64,000 nt of DNA from Chitinophagaceae bacterium 26-R-25 (GTDB lineage Bacteria > Bacteroidota > Bacteroidia > Chitinophagales > Chitinophagaceae). Positions 16,309 through 26,017 of the stretch are shown piece by piece. The stretch's first letter is position 1. Every line of letters starts with the position of its first letter. Made by a program: the position numbers and the translations under genes. The notes beneath the pieces were generated by a model. It saw only the letters and a program-made list of their open reading frames with translations, ran no database searches and was not told the origin of the DNA. The stretch lies in NCBI GenBank assembly GCA_029906195.1, contig JARWSJ010000001.1:434001-498000 (forward strand), read 5' to 3'.

Positions 16309-16884
16309 TTAAGCGTGATTAAATTCATTGGAAAATTCGCCGTCAATCAATACAAAGGCCATGCGGCAGGCCTTGCCGGACCGGTTCGCCCAAGCATGAT
16401 TGGTGCCGCTTTGAACGACGATGTCACCTGTGTAAATAGTTGTTTCTAGACGATCAAGTACGAGGGTTATTTCACCTTCCAGCACAATTCCGTAATCAAC
16501 GGTTTTAGTACGGTGCATCAACGGATGTGGCGGCGGTTCACTTGACGAGGATGTTTTTTCGCTGCCCATTGATTTGAACTCCGCGGCAGTATCGGCGGAC
16601 ATTAATTTTCGAAATTCTTCACCTTCTGGTGGAAACTCAATAATACGTAATCTTGTTCCGTTCTTTGGTGGAGGCAATACCAAACCATTCTCTTCCGGTT
16701 CGGTGGGTTGCATACTAATGAGCGCAGGCGTTTTCAAGGTATGCCACACTTCAAAAAAAGTTGGGCCGCCCGGTCCACCCACAAGTTGCGTATGTACGGG
16801 TGGAGCATCTGTAATAATAATGGCTTTGCCATCCGCATCATGACCTGTCACAATGCGCCTGAATGTTTTTTGTTCCTGTTGCAT
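16309..16884 (-). CDS. cupin-domain protein
   Basis: Protein of 191 residues with a single C-terminal cupin barrel. The first motif region includes HRTKTVDYGIVLEGEITLVLD and the second GDIVVQSGTNHAWANRSGKACRMAFVLID, giving one glutamate and one histidine that could bind metal. The N-terminal part (TGHDADGKAIIITDAPP) matches the start of a common gentisate-dioxygenase-like/cupin family in which the substrate is usually unknown. It sits between the 2TM gene and the CMD-like gene, all within a dozen bases, so one operon is likely. Confidence 0.88.
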   Translation of the reverse strand: MQQEQKTFRRIVTGHDADGKAIIITDAPPVHTQLVGGPGGPTFFEVWHTLKTPALISMQPTEPEENGLVLPPPKNGTRLRIIEFPPEGEEFRKLMSADTAAEFKSMGSEKTSSSSEPPPHPLMHRTKTVDYGIVLEGEITLVLDRLETTIYTGDIVVQSGTNHAWANRSGKACRMAFVLIDGEFSNEFNHA

Positions 16885-16894
16885 GGATTATGAT

Positions 16895-17146
16895 TTAATA
16901 GTTCTCCGTCTTGCGAAATACATAAACGCCAAGGTAATGAAACAGCAAACCGACGCCCCAGGCGACTGTTGACCATAATGCCCAGGGATAAGTTCTGTCG
17001 GTGAGATACCAGACAAGCCAGACTACCGGAGTTGCTAACAAAAAAACAAGCAGATGTATTCTGAAACCTTTTCGGGGATTTATGGTGGCAGACGTGCCCC
17101 ATTTAGTTTGGTCAGTCATAAATTTAGTTTCAATGGCTATGTCCAT
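16895..17146 (-). CDS. 2TM-domain small membrane protein
   Basis: Protein of 83 residues (or 74 if started at the ATG at 17119, which gives MTDQTKWG). Two membrane helices flank a short turn (IHLLVFLLATPVVWLVWYL and ALWSTVAWGVGLLFHYLGVYVF), with the arginine-rich stretch NPRKGFR before the first. This is the 2TM domain common in Bacteroidota, often near regulators. It is the first gene of the minus-strand run, 10 bases before the cupin gene. Two tandem palindromes lie upstream at 17254-17301. Confidence 0.82.
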   Translation of the reverse strand: MDIAIETKFMTDQTKWGTSATINPRKGFRIHLLVFLLATPVVWLVWYLTDRTYPWALWSTVAWGVGLLFHYLGVYVFRKTENY

Positions 17147-17253
17147 TTACATGCCATTGAGATGCTGCAGCAGAAACTATTTTGCAATGGATTGAGAGAT
17201 AGTTTGTTGAATTGAGGATGACGAAAATAACAAAACGAAGTATGGATGTTTAA

Positions 17254-17301
17254 CTCTGAAATTTTCAGAGTTATTGGGGACGAACTACGAAATTTTCAGA
17301 G
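17254..17301 (-). promoter_or_regulatory. tandem palindromic protein-binding sites upstream of the 2TM/cupin operon
   Basis: Site 1 (17254-17270) is CTCTGAAATTTTCAGAG, 8-bp arms around one central base. Site 2 (17285-17301) is CTACGAAATTTTCAGAG, identical over the last 13 bases. Their centres are 31 bp apart, close to three helix turns, so both would face the same side of the DNA. They lie 108-155 bases before the 2TM start, a distance typical of enhancer sites for sigma-54 activators, and one is encoded next door. No clear -24/-12 (GG-N10-GC) box was found between, so the link is inference. Confidence 0.5.
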
Positions 17302-17375
17302 GGACTAAAAAGATTTCAACAAGCAGATAGAACCTCGCTGCAATTAAATACTATGCTAACGTTAAGGAATCCACG

Positions 17376-19322
17376 CTAAAACTTATCTTCCTGCTTCTTA
17401 ATGCCCAATTTTGCCATTTTAGATTCCAATGTACTGGGATTGATGTTTAATATTTCGGCGGCACCATTAGTACCCCGTATCCTGCCTTTTGTTTGTTTAA
17501 GAACAGACATAATGTAATCTCTCTCTGTCTGCCGCTGAATATGCTTTACATCTTCGAGCGTTTGTATGGATTGTTTTTCTACAGTCGGTGTAGAGCTCAA
17601 CCTTCTTTTTAATTCCAATGGCGAAGTACCATTATTTAATACAACGGATTGTTCCAGTACATTTTCCAACTCACGGATATTGCCCGGCCAGTCATAGGCA
17701 AGCATAGCTTCTGCCATAGAAATACCAATGCCATGAAAGGGTTTATTGAATGCTTTACAAAACTTTTCGGCAAAATATAAAGCCAGTAATTCTATATCGC
17801 TTTTTCGCTCGCGCAAAGGCGGCAGCGTTAATGGAAAAACGCTGAGGCGATAATATAGATCAAGCCGGAAATTGCCGTCTGCTACTTCCTTTTCAAGGTT
17901 CCGGTTAGTAGCCGCAATAATGCGAACGTCTATTTTAATGGTGGCATTGCCGCCCACATGTTCGATCTCTTTTTCCTGCAATACGCGCAGCAATTTACCC
18001 TGCATGGACAGTGGTAATTCACCAATCTCGTCTAAGAAAATGGTGCCACCATCTGCCTGCTCAAATTTGCCTTTTCTTTTATCGACGGCGCCGGTAAAAG
18101 CACCTTTCTCATGACCAAATAATTCTGATTCAATCAAATTGGGTGGAATAGCCGCACAGTTAATTTTTATAAAGGGTTTATGTTTTCGCGGTGACAATTC
18201 ATGAATGCATTGAGCTACCTTTTCTTTGCCTGTGCCGCTTTCACCAAGAATCAATACGGAAGTGCTATAGGGCGCAGCTTGTGCTGCAAGGTCCAATGCT
18301 GACAATAACAAATGATGATTGCCGATGATGCCGTTAAAGGCAGCATTGGCCGGTGCATCACGCTTGTTTGCAGCTACGGGTTGATGATGATCTGTAGTCG
18401 TTGGTTTTGTTAGATAAATGGTACTATCTGCCAGTTCCTGCAAAGATATTTTCAAGCGATTCAGTAAAGTAATATGTCCCTCGTTGTACACGTCAGCTTT
18501 ACGGCTGTAAAAAAAATAATGAAGGGCTAAGCCATAGCCTAAAGCTACCGGAAATACGAGGCATGATTCCAGCCGGAGGCAATTCATAATAATGCTTTGC
18601 AATGATTCGTCTTTATGCCCGCCATTCGCGTCATCTTTGTGTATATAGGCTTTATTGCTGGCTGGACTGCTGTTGATAATCTGAGTAAAAGCGCTTTGCT
18701 GTAATCCTGATATGTTTCTTAATTCCTTTTCGCCAATAAATTGATATTCATTAAAACCTGTGCGTAAATAGCCAACATCTGTGAATTGCTCAACGCTTAA
18801 AGGACGTATGCCGGAAGCTATAAAATCAAATGGAATAAACGACTGTAATATGCCAGCAAGCTTCAATAATTTTTGTTCAGTGTTTAAAGTCTCATCACGA
18901 ATGTCTTCTAACTTTTTTCGCAGTTGTTCTTCCTGCCGTAGCTTTGACTCAAGGCTGTGCTGATGGCGATACCAGGCAACATCAAGAGCTACCAATAAAT
19001 CTTTTTCCCGAAACGGTTTTACCAGGAAGCCATCGGGTTCGGTGGCTTTTGCTTCTTCCAAAATCTTTTGACTGGAATTGGCAGATAAATAAATGAAAGC
19101 AATATTATCGGCCCGCAACCTTTTTGCAATGTCAATGCCGGATAGTTTTCCTTTCAGGCGTATATCAAGCAAAACAATGTCTGGTTTTTTGTTGATGTAT
19201 TCAGCAGCTTCTTCCGCCGAAACAGCAATACCAATAACGATAAAACCGGCTTTCTCCAGTATTAGTTGGAGATCGTTGGCTATAATAAATTCATCTTCTA
19301 CTATGAGTAATTTTTTAAGCAT
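17376..19322 (-). CDS. sigma-54-dependent response regulator (NtrC-type)
   Basis: Transcription activator of 648 residues. The receiver domain (residues 1-120) has phospho-acceptor D53 in VLLDIRLKG and acidic D10/E11. A linker and GAF-like middle region (about 150-320) follows. The AAA+ domain (about 330-560) has the Walker A GESGTGKE, the sigma-54 contact loop [13 protein letters not shown] and the Walker [12 protein letters not shown] Fis-type helix-turn-helix ends the protein ([24 protein letters not shown]). It works with RNA polymerase carrying sigma-54. Its ATG overlaps the end of the kinase gene by 8 bases, so the two form a two-component operon. Confidence 0.95.
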   Translation of the reverse strand: MLKKLLIVEDEFIIANDLQLILEKAGFIVIGIAVSAEEAAEYINKKPDIVLLDIRLKGKLSGIDIAKRLRADNIAFIYLSANSSQKILEEAKATEPDGFLVKPFREKDLLVALDVAWYRHQHSLESKLRQEEQLRKKLEDIRDETLNTEQKLLKLAGILQSFIPFDFIASGIRPLSVEQFTDVGYLRTGFNEYQFIGEKELRNISGLQQSAFTQIINSSPASNKAYIHKDDANGGHKDESLQSIIMNCLRLESCLVFPVALGYGLALHYFFYSRKADVYNEGHITLLNRLKISLQELADSTIYLTKPTTTDHHQPVAANKRDAPANAAFNGIIGNHHLLLSALDLAAQAAPYSTSVLILGESGTGKEKVAQCIHELSPRKHKPFIKINCAAIPPNLIESELFGHEKGAFTGAVDKRKGKFEQADGGTIFLDEIGELPLSMQGKLLRVLQEKEIEHVGGNATIKIDVRIIAATNRNLEKEVADGNFRLDLYYRLSVFPLTLPPLRERKSDIELLALYFAEKFCKAFNKPFHGIGISMAEAMLAYDWPGNIRELENVLEQSVVLNNGTSPLELKRRLSSTPTVEKQSIQTLEDVKHIQRQTERDYIMSVLKQTKGRIRGTNGAAEILNINPSTLESKMAKLGIKKQEDKF

Positions 19323-21780
19323 GCGCCGTTATTTCTTGATCTGAAGCCAGCTGAGCAGCACCAATAAATTTTACTGTTATTTCCAATCCGTTATCTATGT
19401 TCACAAACAGGTTGCCGTTTAATTGTTTTGCTAAGCCTTTCATTAAATTAAAACCTAAGGAATTATGTGCTGATACATCAACACCGGCAGGTAAACCAAC
19501 ACCGTTATCCGATATTTTCAGCATTAAAAAATTATTGTCTTCACGCCGCAATTGAATACACAAGACACCTTTGCGCCCGTCTGGAAATGCATACTTCAGT
19601 GAATTTACAATGCTTTCATTAATAATTAAACCTAGCGGAATAGCCTGTGATACATCCAGTTCAATCGGTTCAATTTTCTGTTCAAATGTTATCCGGTTAT
19701 CTGTATCAAAGCTATCTTGCAAATAGCTTACCAGTTCATTGATATATTGCCCCATTGCGATGGAAGAAACATTTTCTGATTGATAGAGCTTTTGATGAAT
19801 CAGCGAGATGGTATGTACTCTGCGTTGACTGTCGTGAATAGCTGTTAGAGCCGCATCATTATTGATGTACACCGACTGGGAATTCAGTAAGCTCATAATG
19901 ATTTGCAGATTGTTTTTTACACGGTGATGTATTTCTCTTAACAACCATTCTTTATCGTTGACCAGTTGCTGAAGCTGTTCATTTTTATGTGTGATAACGG
20001 CGTTGTTCTTTTTTCTGTTACCGCTCTGCCGATACAATAGAAACGCAATGATAATTACAGCAGCAATGCCTCCAAGGGTTAAATTCTTTACAAGTAACGT
20101 TTGTTTCGCCTGCTTGTTTAACAATGCAATTTGATTTTCTTTTTCGTGTGTTTCATACATTACCTGCAGCTCTTCGGCCTGTCTTATTTTAGTCACTTTG
20201 AAATTGGAGTCAAGCAACTCTGTATATTTTTTATAGTGGTGCATGCCCGACGCATTATCTCCGAGCGCAGAATCTGCAGCAATGAGCGAACGGTAAGTAT
20301 TCAGATCATTTACCAAAGTACGTTGTCCATATGAACGAGTCGTGAATTGTTTTTCAAAGTATTCCCTTGCTTTTTGGTATTGGCCACGCTTAAAAAACAG
20401 ATGCCCATAGGTATCAGTTACTATGCTGCGGCTAAGAGGTCCTCTGATCATCTCTGCTTTCGTCTCCAGGGAATCCATTGTTTTTATATGCGCCTCCGCC
20501 TCGTCCAGCCAGTTGAGACTTAAATAGCATCCCGCTAGTGCATAATGATAGACAAGCATTTCTGAAAAAGTTTTTGAGGGTCCTACCGCTTCGGAAGTTT
20601 TCCGCAGCAGATCAAGCGCCTCTGTAGCACGGCCCTCGCCGCACATCTGTTCGGTTACTACGCTAAGGATATTGTATACTGATGGATTACGGGAGTCTAT
20701 AAATCGCCTTATTGCCTTTTGCGCCATAATCAAGCTTTCTTTTTTTCTTCCCTCGGCATCATATAGAAACGCCAGCCGGCTATAAAAAAAGGCCCACCCA
20801 ATGCTGTCACGTACACTTTCTGCCACCTTGATGGTTTGAAGTGTATGTCGAAATGGTTCGCCAAATTTCCCCTGGTAAGTGGTCACCATGGTAAGTGCAT
20901 CAGTAAGGTAGTGAGTATATGGGTAGTGAATGTCTTCAGCCAATGCAAGTGCTTTTAAAAAAAGCTCATGTGCAGGTTGAAACTGCCCTGTTACAACCAG
21001 CATGTAGCCCCTGTCTGCTAAAACATTGATTTCTCTTTCTGTATTTCCAAGATCATGATACAAGCCGGATGCAGTTTGCAGGTCTGTCAATTTTTGCTGA
21101 AAGGTTGACTGTGTTGGGGCAGTGTATATGCCGCGATAAGCCACCGCCTTGGCTTCCGTTTCTTTGTCGCCGGCTTTCCTGGCCTGATTGATTACCACAT
21201 TAAAAATAGAATCACCTTTACTATTGTTTGCCTGTACATATATCTTACCGAGAAGGCAAAGGGCTTGCCTGCCCAGTTTTTCTTCTTTCAATAAGCTGCT
21301 TTCACTTATCGCTTTGTTTAAAAAATATTCCACGCTGTCCCTGTACCTGTAATAACTACCGGGTTGAAATGCGTAGTAGGAGCCGAGCAATATCAATAGC
21401 TCAAGATGTTTCCTGCCCGTTGCGGTTGAAAGCAATTGGATGCCAGTGCTTGGCTGCTCCTTGTCAATCCACTGTGATAGCGCAGGCAATTTCTCATCAC
21501 CAATACCTTCCGCCAATATTGGAACCCGGCTTAAGCCCAGGGAACGGGCCGCAGTAAACAAACAGGTGTCATGGTCAACCTGCCCTTCCTTTACAACCAC
21601 CATGTAAGTAGAGCTAAGCAATAAATTCAATCTTTGGAAGGAGAGTTTGTCTTTGGAAGGTGGGTGGTAAGAATAGTTTGCACTGCCTGCTGCAATATTT
21701 TGTGATTTTGTTACCAGGAACATCAACAGGTAAATGAGAAGGTGTAAATATTTAACGCTGCGCATGATGGGGTTCTGCAT
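19315..21780 (-). CDS. TPR-repeat sensor histidine kinase (HisKA_2 type)
   Basis: Membrane sensor kinase of 821 residues. A signal/anchor segment ([17 protein letters not shown]) is followed by about 500 residues of periplasmic tetratricopeptide repeats, a membrane helix near residue 575 ([15 protein letters not shown]) and a short coiled coil. The HisKA_2 box is [26 protein letters not shown], where the first His of HHRVKNNLQ is the phospho-acceptor. The HATPase has [21 protein letters not shown] and ISDNGVGLP. It passes phosphate to the sigma-54 activator encoded after it. The TPR region suggests that it senses a protein or peptide. The start is 21780, or 21765 at the second methionine. Confidence 0.94.
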   Translation of the reverse strand: MQNPIMRSVKYLHLLIYLLMFLVTKSQNIAAGSANYSYHPPSKDKLSFQRLNLLLSSTYMVVVKEGQVDHDTCLFTAARSLGLSRVPILAEGIGDEKLPALSQWIDKEQPSTGIQLLSTATGRKHLELLILLGSYYAFQPGSYYRYRDSVEYFLNKAISESSLLKEEKLGRQALCLLGKIYVQANNSKGDSIFNVVINQARKAGDKETEAKAVAYRGIYTAPTQSTFQQKLTDLQTASGLYHDLGNTEREINVLADRGYMLVVTGQFQPAHELFLKALALAEDIHYPYTHYLTDALTMVTTYQGKFGEPFRHTLQTIKVAESVRDSIGWAFFYSRLAFLYDAEGRKKESLIMAQKAIRRFIDSRNPSVYNILSVVTEQMCGEGRATEALDLLRKTSEAVGPSKTFSEMLVYHYALAGCYLSLNWLDEAEAHIKTMDSLETKAEMIRGPLSRSIVTDTYGHLFFKRGQYQKAREYFEKQFTTRSYGQRTLVNDLNTYRSLIAADSALGDNASGMHHYKKYTELLDSNFKVTKIRQAEELQVMYETHEKENQIALLNKQAKQTLLVKNLTLGGIAAVIIIAFLLYRQSGNRKKNNAVITHKNEQLQQLVNDKEWLLREIHHRVKNNLQIIMSLLNSQSVYINNDAALTAIHDSQRRVHTISLIHQKLYQSENVSSIAMGQYINELVSYLQDSFDTDNRITFEQKIEPIELDVSQAIPLGLIINESIVNSLKYAFPDGRKGVLCIQLRREDNNFLMLKISDNGVGLPAGVDVSAHNSLGFNLMKGLAKQLNGNLFVNIDNGLEITVKFIGAAQLASDQEITAHA

Positions 21781-21891
21781 TCATTAAATTTAATAAAATA
21801 GCATCAGAATTTTTAATCAATCAACGAATTAGGTTGAAGCAATGGTCAACGTGAAAATGCACAGCGTTAAGTTTTGGAATGTGGAATAAAC

Positions 21892-21940
21892 TTAAGCAAA
21901 CGATTGCTTAACTGCATGATAATAATAAACGTTAGGTTTG
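21892..21940 (+). promoter_or_regulatory. perfect palindrome and -7-like box before the phosphoesterase gene
   Basis: TTAAGCAA-ACGA-TTGCTTAA (21892-21911) is a perfect 8-bp inverted repeat. TAGGTTTG (21933-21940), a full match to the Bacteroidota -7 box TAnnTTTG, follows 21 bases later and 52 bases before the ATG at 21993. No TTG lies at the standard 19-base spacing; the nearest is inside the palindrome, 26 bases away. A protein bound there could replace a -33 box. It also lies in the divergent region shared with the sensor kinase. Confidence 0.45.
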
Positions 21941-21992
21941 ATTATATATATTTAGCATCTCAAAACGAATCAACATTTCAACCATTAAACAA

Positions 21993-24593
21993 ATGAAAGC
22001 ACGCCGGCATCACTTTTTGACAACTTCAATATTCAGTGTCTTCATTGCCATTCAGGGACTGAATGCTCAAACTACCAATACAAACACTCCCGAACAAAGA
22101 AAAGATGTCAGGAAGCCAGCAGATTCTTCCTGGACGCACGCTTTACAAAAACCTGTCTTATTGCCCAACGGGCAAACATTAAACCCTGCAGGAGAAAGTC
22201 TAAACTTAATAGAAGGTTCAAGAGTATTAAACTTGTCATTGGCCTTAAATAAAACTTTGCTTATTGCAAAAACCAACAGAAACATATCTGTTATTGATGC
22301 CAAAAATTTCAAGCTACTTCAATCGTTTAATTATCTTGATAAGGAAGCAGGTTCGATGAACGGGCTTGTTGTTGATGCCAATGATTCTACCATTTATTTT
22401 ACCGGACTGAACAAGAATTTATATGTTGGCAATGTTAGCAGTTCGGGAACATTTACACTTGCAAAAAAAATAGACCTCTCCATTAATAACAAAAACACAA
22501 ATCCGCTTGGCATTGGGTTATGCGGTAACAACATCGCGCTGGTGGCTTGTGCTGTTGCTAACGAGGTTGCGGTAGTAGATATTGCAAAAGGAAAAGTATT
22601 GACTAACATTCCTGTAGGAGTTTGCCCCTATGCAATTGTTATTAGTAAAAATAAAAAAACTGCCTTTGTCAGTGATTTTGGAGGACCTCATCCGCGAAAG
22701 GGAGATAGAACGGAGAAGTCAGCAGGAACAGATGTTGCGGTGGACGAAAGATCAGTAGCAATGCGTGGTTCAGTAAGCGTAATTAATATTGAGTCAAGAA
22801 AAAAGATTGCTGAAATTAGTACCAACATTCATCCGGAATCAATGATTTTATCTGCGGATGGTAAATTACTTTATGTAACTGACGATAGTGGAGATGGTAT
22901 TAGTGTGATAGATGCAACAACTTTCAAGACGATTCGCACCATTAACACCAAACCTGACCGGTCGCTTCCTTATGGCAGCCTTACGACGGCGCTGGAATTG
23001 AGTGGAGACGGAAAAACATTAATGACAGCCAACGCTGGCAATAATTCCATTGCACTTATTGATGCCCAACGTCCCGGCGCAACACCTTATGGTTTTATTG
23101 CTGCAGCTGGTTTTCCCGGAGCAATATGCGTTGCTGATAATAACTTGTTTATAGGAAATGTAACAGCTGTTAAAGGCCAGATTCAAAAAGTAAAACTTCC
23201 TGGCAATGCTTCCGAATTAGCAGCCTATACTTCTGAAGCTAAAAAAGGATTTCATTTTATAGACATGCTGAGGGCTCAAGCAGCGGCCAACTCTCATGTT
23301 GCTCCAACACCAGTTCCCAATAATCCCGGAGAACTTTCTTCTATAAAACATGTCGTGTATATTATTAAAGAGAATAAAAAATTCGACCAGGTTTTGGGTG
23401 ATATTGGCAGAGGCAATTGCGATTCCACATTGGTTGAATTTGGGAGAAAATCTACCCCCAATTTACACCAGCTTGCCAACCAATTTGTATTGCTTGATAA
23501 CTATTATTGCAATGGTGTAAACTCCAGCGATGGCCACCAGTGGGCTATCCAAGGTATCACGACACCTTACCATGAAAAAGATTTTTCCAATGGGCATTGT
23601 GCTTATGATTTTGGTTCAGACCCTTTGTGTTACGCCGGTTGTGGCTTTATTTGGGATCACCTGGTACGCAAAGGGATTTCATTCAGGAATTTTGGAGAAA
23701 CAGATCTTGCTGAAATTCCAAAGGGCGTTACATGGACAGATATTTATAATTCCTGGAAAAACAAAACCGATACCGCTCCCGTTTACAAATGTTCGTATTC
23801 GATGAAAGGGTTGGAAAAATATAGCGACTTGCGTTATCCGGGCTGGAACATGGACATTACCGACCAGGTAAGAGCCGATGTATTCCTGAAAGCGTTAAAG
23901 GAATATGAAACTGCAGGCAGTCTGCCTGAATTTATTGTTATTTACTTACCAAACGACCACACCAGCGGATACGACCCAAAGAACCCCACGCCGCGTGCTT
24001 ATGTTGCAGATAACGATTTGGCAACAGGCAGAGTAGTAGATGCACTTTCTAAAAGCCCCTTTTGGAAAGACATGGCGATTTTTATCAATGAAGATGACCC
24101 TCAAACTGGTACCGATCATGTGGATGGGCATCGATCCATATGTATGATCGCAAGTCCCTTTGCAAAGCGCAATGCCATTGTGAGTAAGTTTTATAACCAA
24201 TCATCTGTACTCCATACAATCTGCCAGATATTCGGTGTACAACCCATGAACCAGTTGGTTGCAACGGCTCCCTTAATGACTGAATGTTTTCAGCAAACCC
24301 CTGATTTTACAGGCTACAACTCGATCGCTGCATCCATTCCCATAAATGAAATGAATCCTGCAAAGACAGCGTTCCAAAGCAAAACCACCGCGAGGCTTGC
24401 TGATATTACGCAAAGAATGGACTTTTCAAAACCTGATCTTATCGATAAGGATGCGCTAATTTTTAGTGAATATGTATGGTCCACAATACATGGCGATAAA
24501 CCTTTTCCTAAACAATACTTCGGCAATCATCAAAAAGGATTGAAAGCGCTTGGTTTAAAAATAGATTCAAATTATAAAGATGATGACGATTAG
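21993..24593 (+). CDS. bifunctional YncE-like beta-propeller / phosphoesterase, exported
   Basis: Protein of 866 residues with a signal peptide (FLTTSIFSVFIAIQGLNAQ). The N-terminal half (about 60-430) is a seven-bladed YncE-type propeller with repeated VxVIDAxxFKxxxTI strands. The C-terminal half (about 445-780) is a phosphoesterase of the acid-phosphatase/phospholipase C family: KHVVYIIKENKKFDQVLGD opens it, NSSDGHQW and LPNDHTSGYD hold metal ligands, and NEDDPQTGTDHVDGHRS completes the site. It likely removes phosphate from an organic phosphate in the periplasm. It ends in an acidic tail, KDDDD, as does its paralogue at 43142. A strong terminator follows, so it is probably transcribed alone. 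Confidence 0.9.
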   Translation: MKARRHHFLTTSIFSVFIAIQGLNAQTTNTNTPEQRKDVRKPADSSWTHALQKPVLLPNGQTLNPAGESLNLIEGSRVLNLSLALNKTLLIAKTNRNISVIDAKNFKLLQSFNYLDKEAGSMNGLVVDANDSTIYFTGLNKNLYVGNVSSSGTFTLAKKIDLSINNKNTNPLGIGLCGNNIALVACAVANEVAVVDIAKGKVLTNIPVGVCPYAIVISKNKKTAFVSDFGGPHPRKGDRTEKSAGTDVAVDERSVAMRGSVSVINIESRKKIAEISTNIHPESMILSADGKLLYVTDDSGDGISVIDATTFKTIRTINTKPDRSLPYGSLTTALELSGDGKTLMTANAGNNSIALIDAQRPGATPYGFIAAAGFPGAICVADNNLFIGNVTAVKGQIQKVKLPGNASELAAYTSEAKKGFHFIDMLRAQAAANSHVAPTPVPNNPGELSSIKHVVYIIKENKKFDQVLGDIGRGNCDSTLVEFGRKSTPNLHQLANQFVLLDNYYCNGVNSSDGHQWAIQGITTPYHEKDFSNGHCAYDFGSDPLCYAGCGFIWDHLVRKGISFRNFGETDLAEIPKGVTWTDIYNSWKNKTDTAPVYKCSYSMKGLEKYSDLRYPGWNMDITDQVRADVFLKALKEYETAGSLPEFIVIYLPNDHTSGYDPKNPTPRAYVADNDLATGRVVDALSKSPFWKDMAIFINEDDPQTGTDHVDGHRSICMIASPFAKRNAIVSKFYNQSSVLHTICQIFGVQPMNQLVATAPLMTECFQQTPDFTGYNSIAASIPINEMNPAKTAFQSKTTARLADITQRMDFSKPDLIDKDALIFSEYVWSTIHGDKPFPKQYFGNHQKGLKALGLKIDSNYKDDDD

Positions 24594-24630
24594 GTGAACG
24601 CGAACTTCAAATGTAGTGTAAAGCATAACG

Positions 24631-24670
24631 ATACAGCGAGTGCAGGAAGTTGCACTCGCTGTATTTTTTT
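24631..24670 (+). terminator. strong intrinsic terminator
   Basis: Perfect 14-bp stem (ATACAGCGAGTGCA at 24631-24644 with 24651-24664), 6-base loop, followed by a run of T. It ends the phosphoesterase transcript and lies between two convergent genes. Confidence 0.9.
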
Positions 24671-24712
24671 AGGTTAAGCAATTGAATTACGATAGTATAC
24701 CTTCCTTTGGTA

Positions 24713-25849
24713 TTAATTTAAAATGATTGACTTTTCTTCCACAACTTCTTCTGCAAGCCCAAATGAAAGGGTCATTCCCGCTCCACTTGTTGCGTTTATT
24801 ATCGTCACACCTTGTTCAGGTGAATGAATAAATTCTGTTGCGCCATTTGTCATCTTCGCATACTGGCCATTCCAGGATTGTATGCGTTCCCATGATTTGA
24901 AGCGGGCGAACGTTTTCAGATAATCCAATACCAAAGTATTCAATTGTTCACGATCGAACGGATCATGAGCAAGGCCATACTCGTGCGTATCACCTACAGT
25001 AAGAGCGCCTTCTTCATTTTGTGAAACCATCACGTGAATACCCCATTGTACATATTCCGGAAATTCAGCGGCATATCTTTTCTTTAACGCATCAAGCGAA
25101 GGAGAGGACTTGAATGCTGCATAATGCCCGAGTGTTAAGCCACCGCATAGGGAAGGGCCAATGCGCCATCTGCCCGGTTGGGCCGCAAGCCGCATCATTT
25201 GCAATTTGCATTTGGTGATGGGTATTGATTGAAAAACTTCGGGATACAACGTTTCAAAATCTGCGCCACTGCACACAAATATTTTGTAGGCCTGCCATTG
25301 CTTATTTCCCGCAAACGCCGAAGGATATGCGATACGTGTAATAGCAGTGTTCCAAACAAATTCAACTCCATGCTTTTCTTCAAGGTAGCTGGCAACCTGC
25401 GCCACGGCTTGTCTTGATTCAACGATCAATTCGCTCGGGCTCCACAAAGCGCCCTTTAGTCCTTGCGGATTCACAGCCTCTGATTTTCCTACCGCCTCTG
25501 CAGGTGATAACATTGAGCAACGTCGATGATCCTTGCTTTTGGCTTCGAACTCTTCCAATACCTGCAGTTCATCGTTTTGATAAGCGAGATGTAACGATCC
25601 GTTTGGATGGTGCCATATGTCTGCCTCGGCACATAACTCACGCCAAATTTGCCGCGAACGAATGGCGCGTTCATACAATGGACCGTCGGGCTGGCCGATT
25701 GGCCAAATCATTCCAAAGTTTCGAATGGAGGCCCCGATGGCCATTTCATTGCGTTCAAGTACAGTGACTTTATATCCTTGCAGTGATAAGGCTCTGGCGG
25801 TTGCGAGACCAACAATACCCGCACCAATAACTATGGCAGTTTGTTGCAT
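24713..25849 (-). CDS. FAD-dependent oxidoreductase, TIGR03364 (phosphonate-associated) type
   Basis: Flavin amine-oxidase-like enzyme of the DAO fold, 378 residues. The dinucleotide site is VIGAGIVGLATARAL (GxGxxG at residues 9-14), followed by VTVLERNEMAIGASIRNFGMIWPIGQPDGPLYERA, a stretch characteristic of TIGR03364. That family is named for its place in phosphonate-degradation gene clusters and probably oxidises an amine carbon of an aminophosphonate. Here it lies close to a PhnZ-like oxygenase and a phosphonatase-like hydrolase, which supports the assignment. Substrate and product are inferred, not shown. Two palindromes (25862-25899) sit just before its start. Confidence 0.85.
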   Translation of the reverse strand: MQQTAIVIGAGIVGLATARALSLQGYKVTVLERNEMAIGASIRNFGMIWPIGQPDGPLYERAIRSRQIWRELCAEADIWHHPNGSLHLAYQNDELQVLEEFEAKSKDHRRCSMLSPAEAVGKSEAVNPQGLKGALWSPSELIVESRQAVAQVASYLEEKHGVEFVWNTAITRIAYPSAFAGNKQWQAYKIFVCSGADFETLYPEVFQSIPITKCKLQMMRLAAQPGRWRIGPSLCGGLTLGHYAAFKSSPSLDALKKRYAAEFPEYVQWGIHVMVSQNEEGALTVGDTHEYGLAHDPFDREQLNTLVLDYLKTFARFKSWERIQSWNGQYAKMTNGATEFIHSPEQGVTIINATSGAGMTLSFGLAEEVVEEKSIILN

Positions 25850-25861
25850 TTACTTTCATTT

Positions 25862-25899
25862 GTTTAGTAAAAGTAAACTAATGTTTATTTTGAGTAAAT
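25862..25899 (-). promoter_or_regulatory. tandem operator candidate for the XRE-cupin regulator
   Basis: GTTTAGTAAAAGTAAAC (25862-25878) and GTTTATTTTGAGTAAAT (25883-25899) share the pattern GTTTA-N7-TAAAC/T. Their centres are 21 bp apart, two helix turns. They lie 13-50 bases upstream of the oxidoreductase ATG, a repression position. The first, read in reverse, matches 15 of 17 bases with a site upstream of the SusC gene (26757-26773). The region is AT-rich, so single sites could arise by chance; the cross-match is the stronger evidence. Confidence 0.55.
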
Positions 25900-25955
25900 G
25901 AGTGAAGTGTTAAGTAATTATTAGGAGTTGAGAATTGAATAGATGCTGTTGCACC

Positions 25956-25990
25956 AAGACCTGACAGGTTTTTAAAACCTGTCAGGTCTT
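25956..25990. repeat. palindromic repeat, family of GACCTGACAGGTTTT hairpins (copy 1)
   Basis: Arms of 17 bases (25956-25972 and 25974-25990) around one base form a near-continuous hairpin. The same 16-base arm recurs at 43043-43076. This copy lies between the 3-prime end of the regulator and the start of the oxidoreductase, where it could also terminate the regulator transcript. Confidence 0.8.
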
Positions 25991-26017
25991 GTAACCCGCA
26001 ACTTGCATTCAACATTA

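Noticed and set aside
17147-17253. Sigma-54 promoter before the 2TM operon
   Set aside because: No GG-N10-GC pattern on the minus strand was found in the expected place, so only the upstream palindromes are reported.
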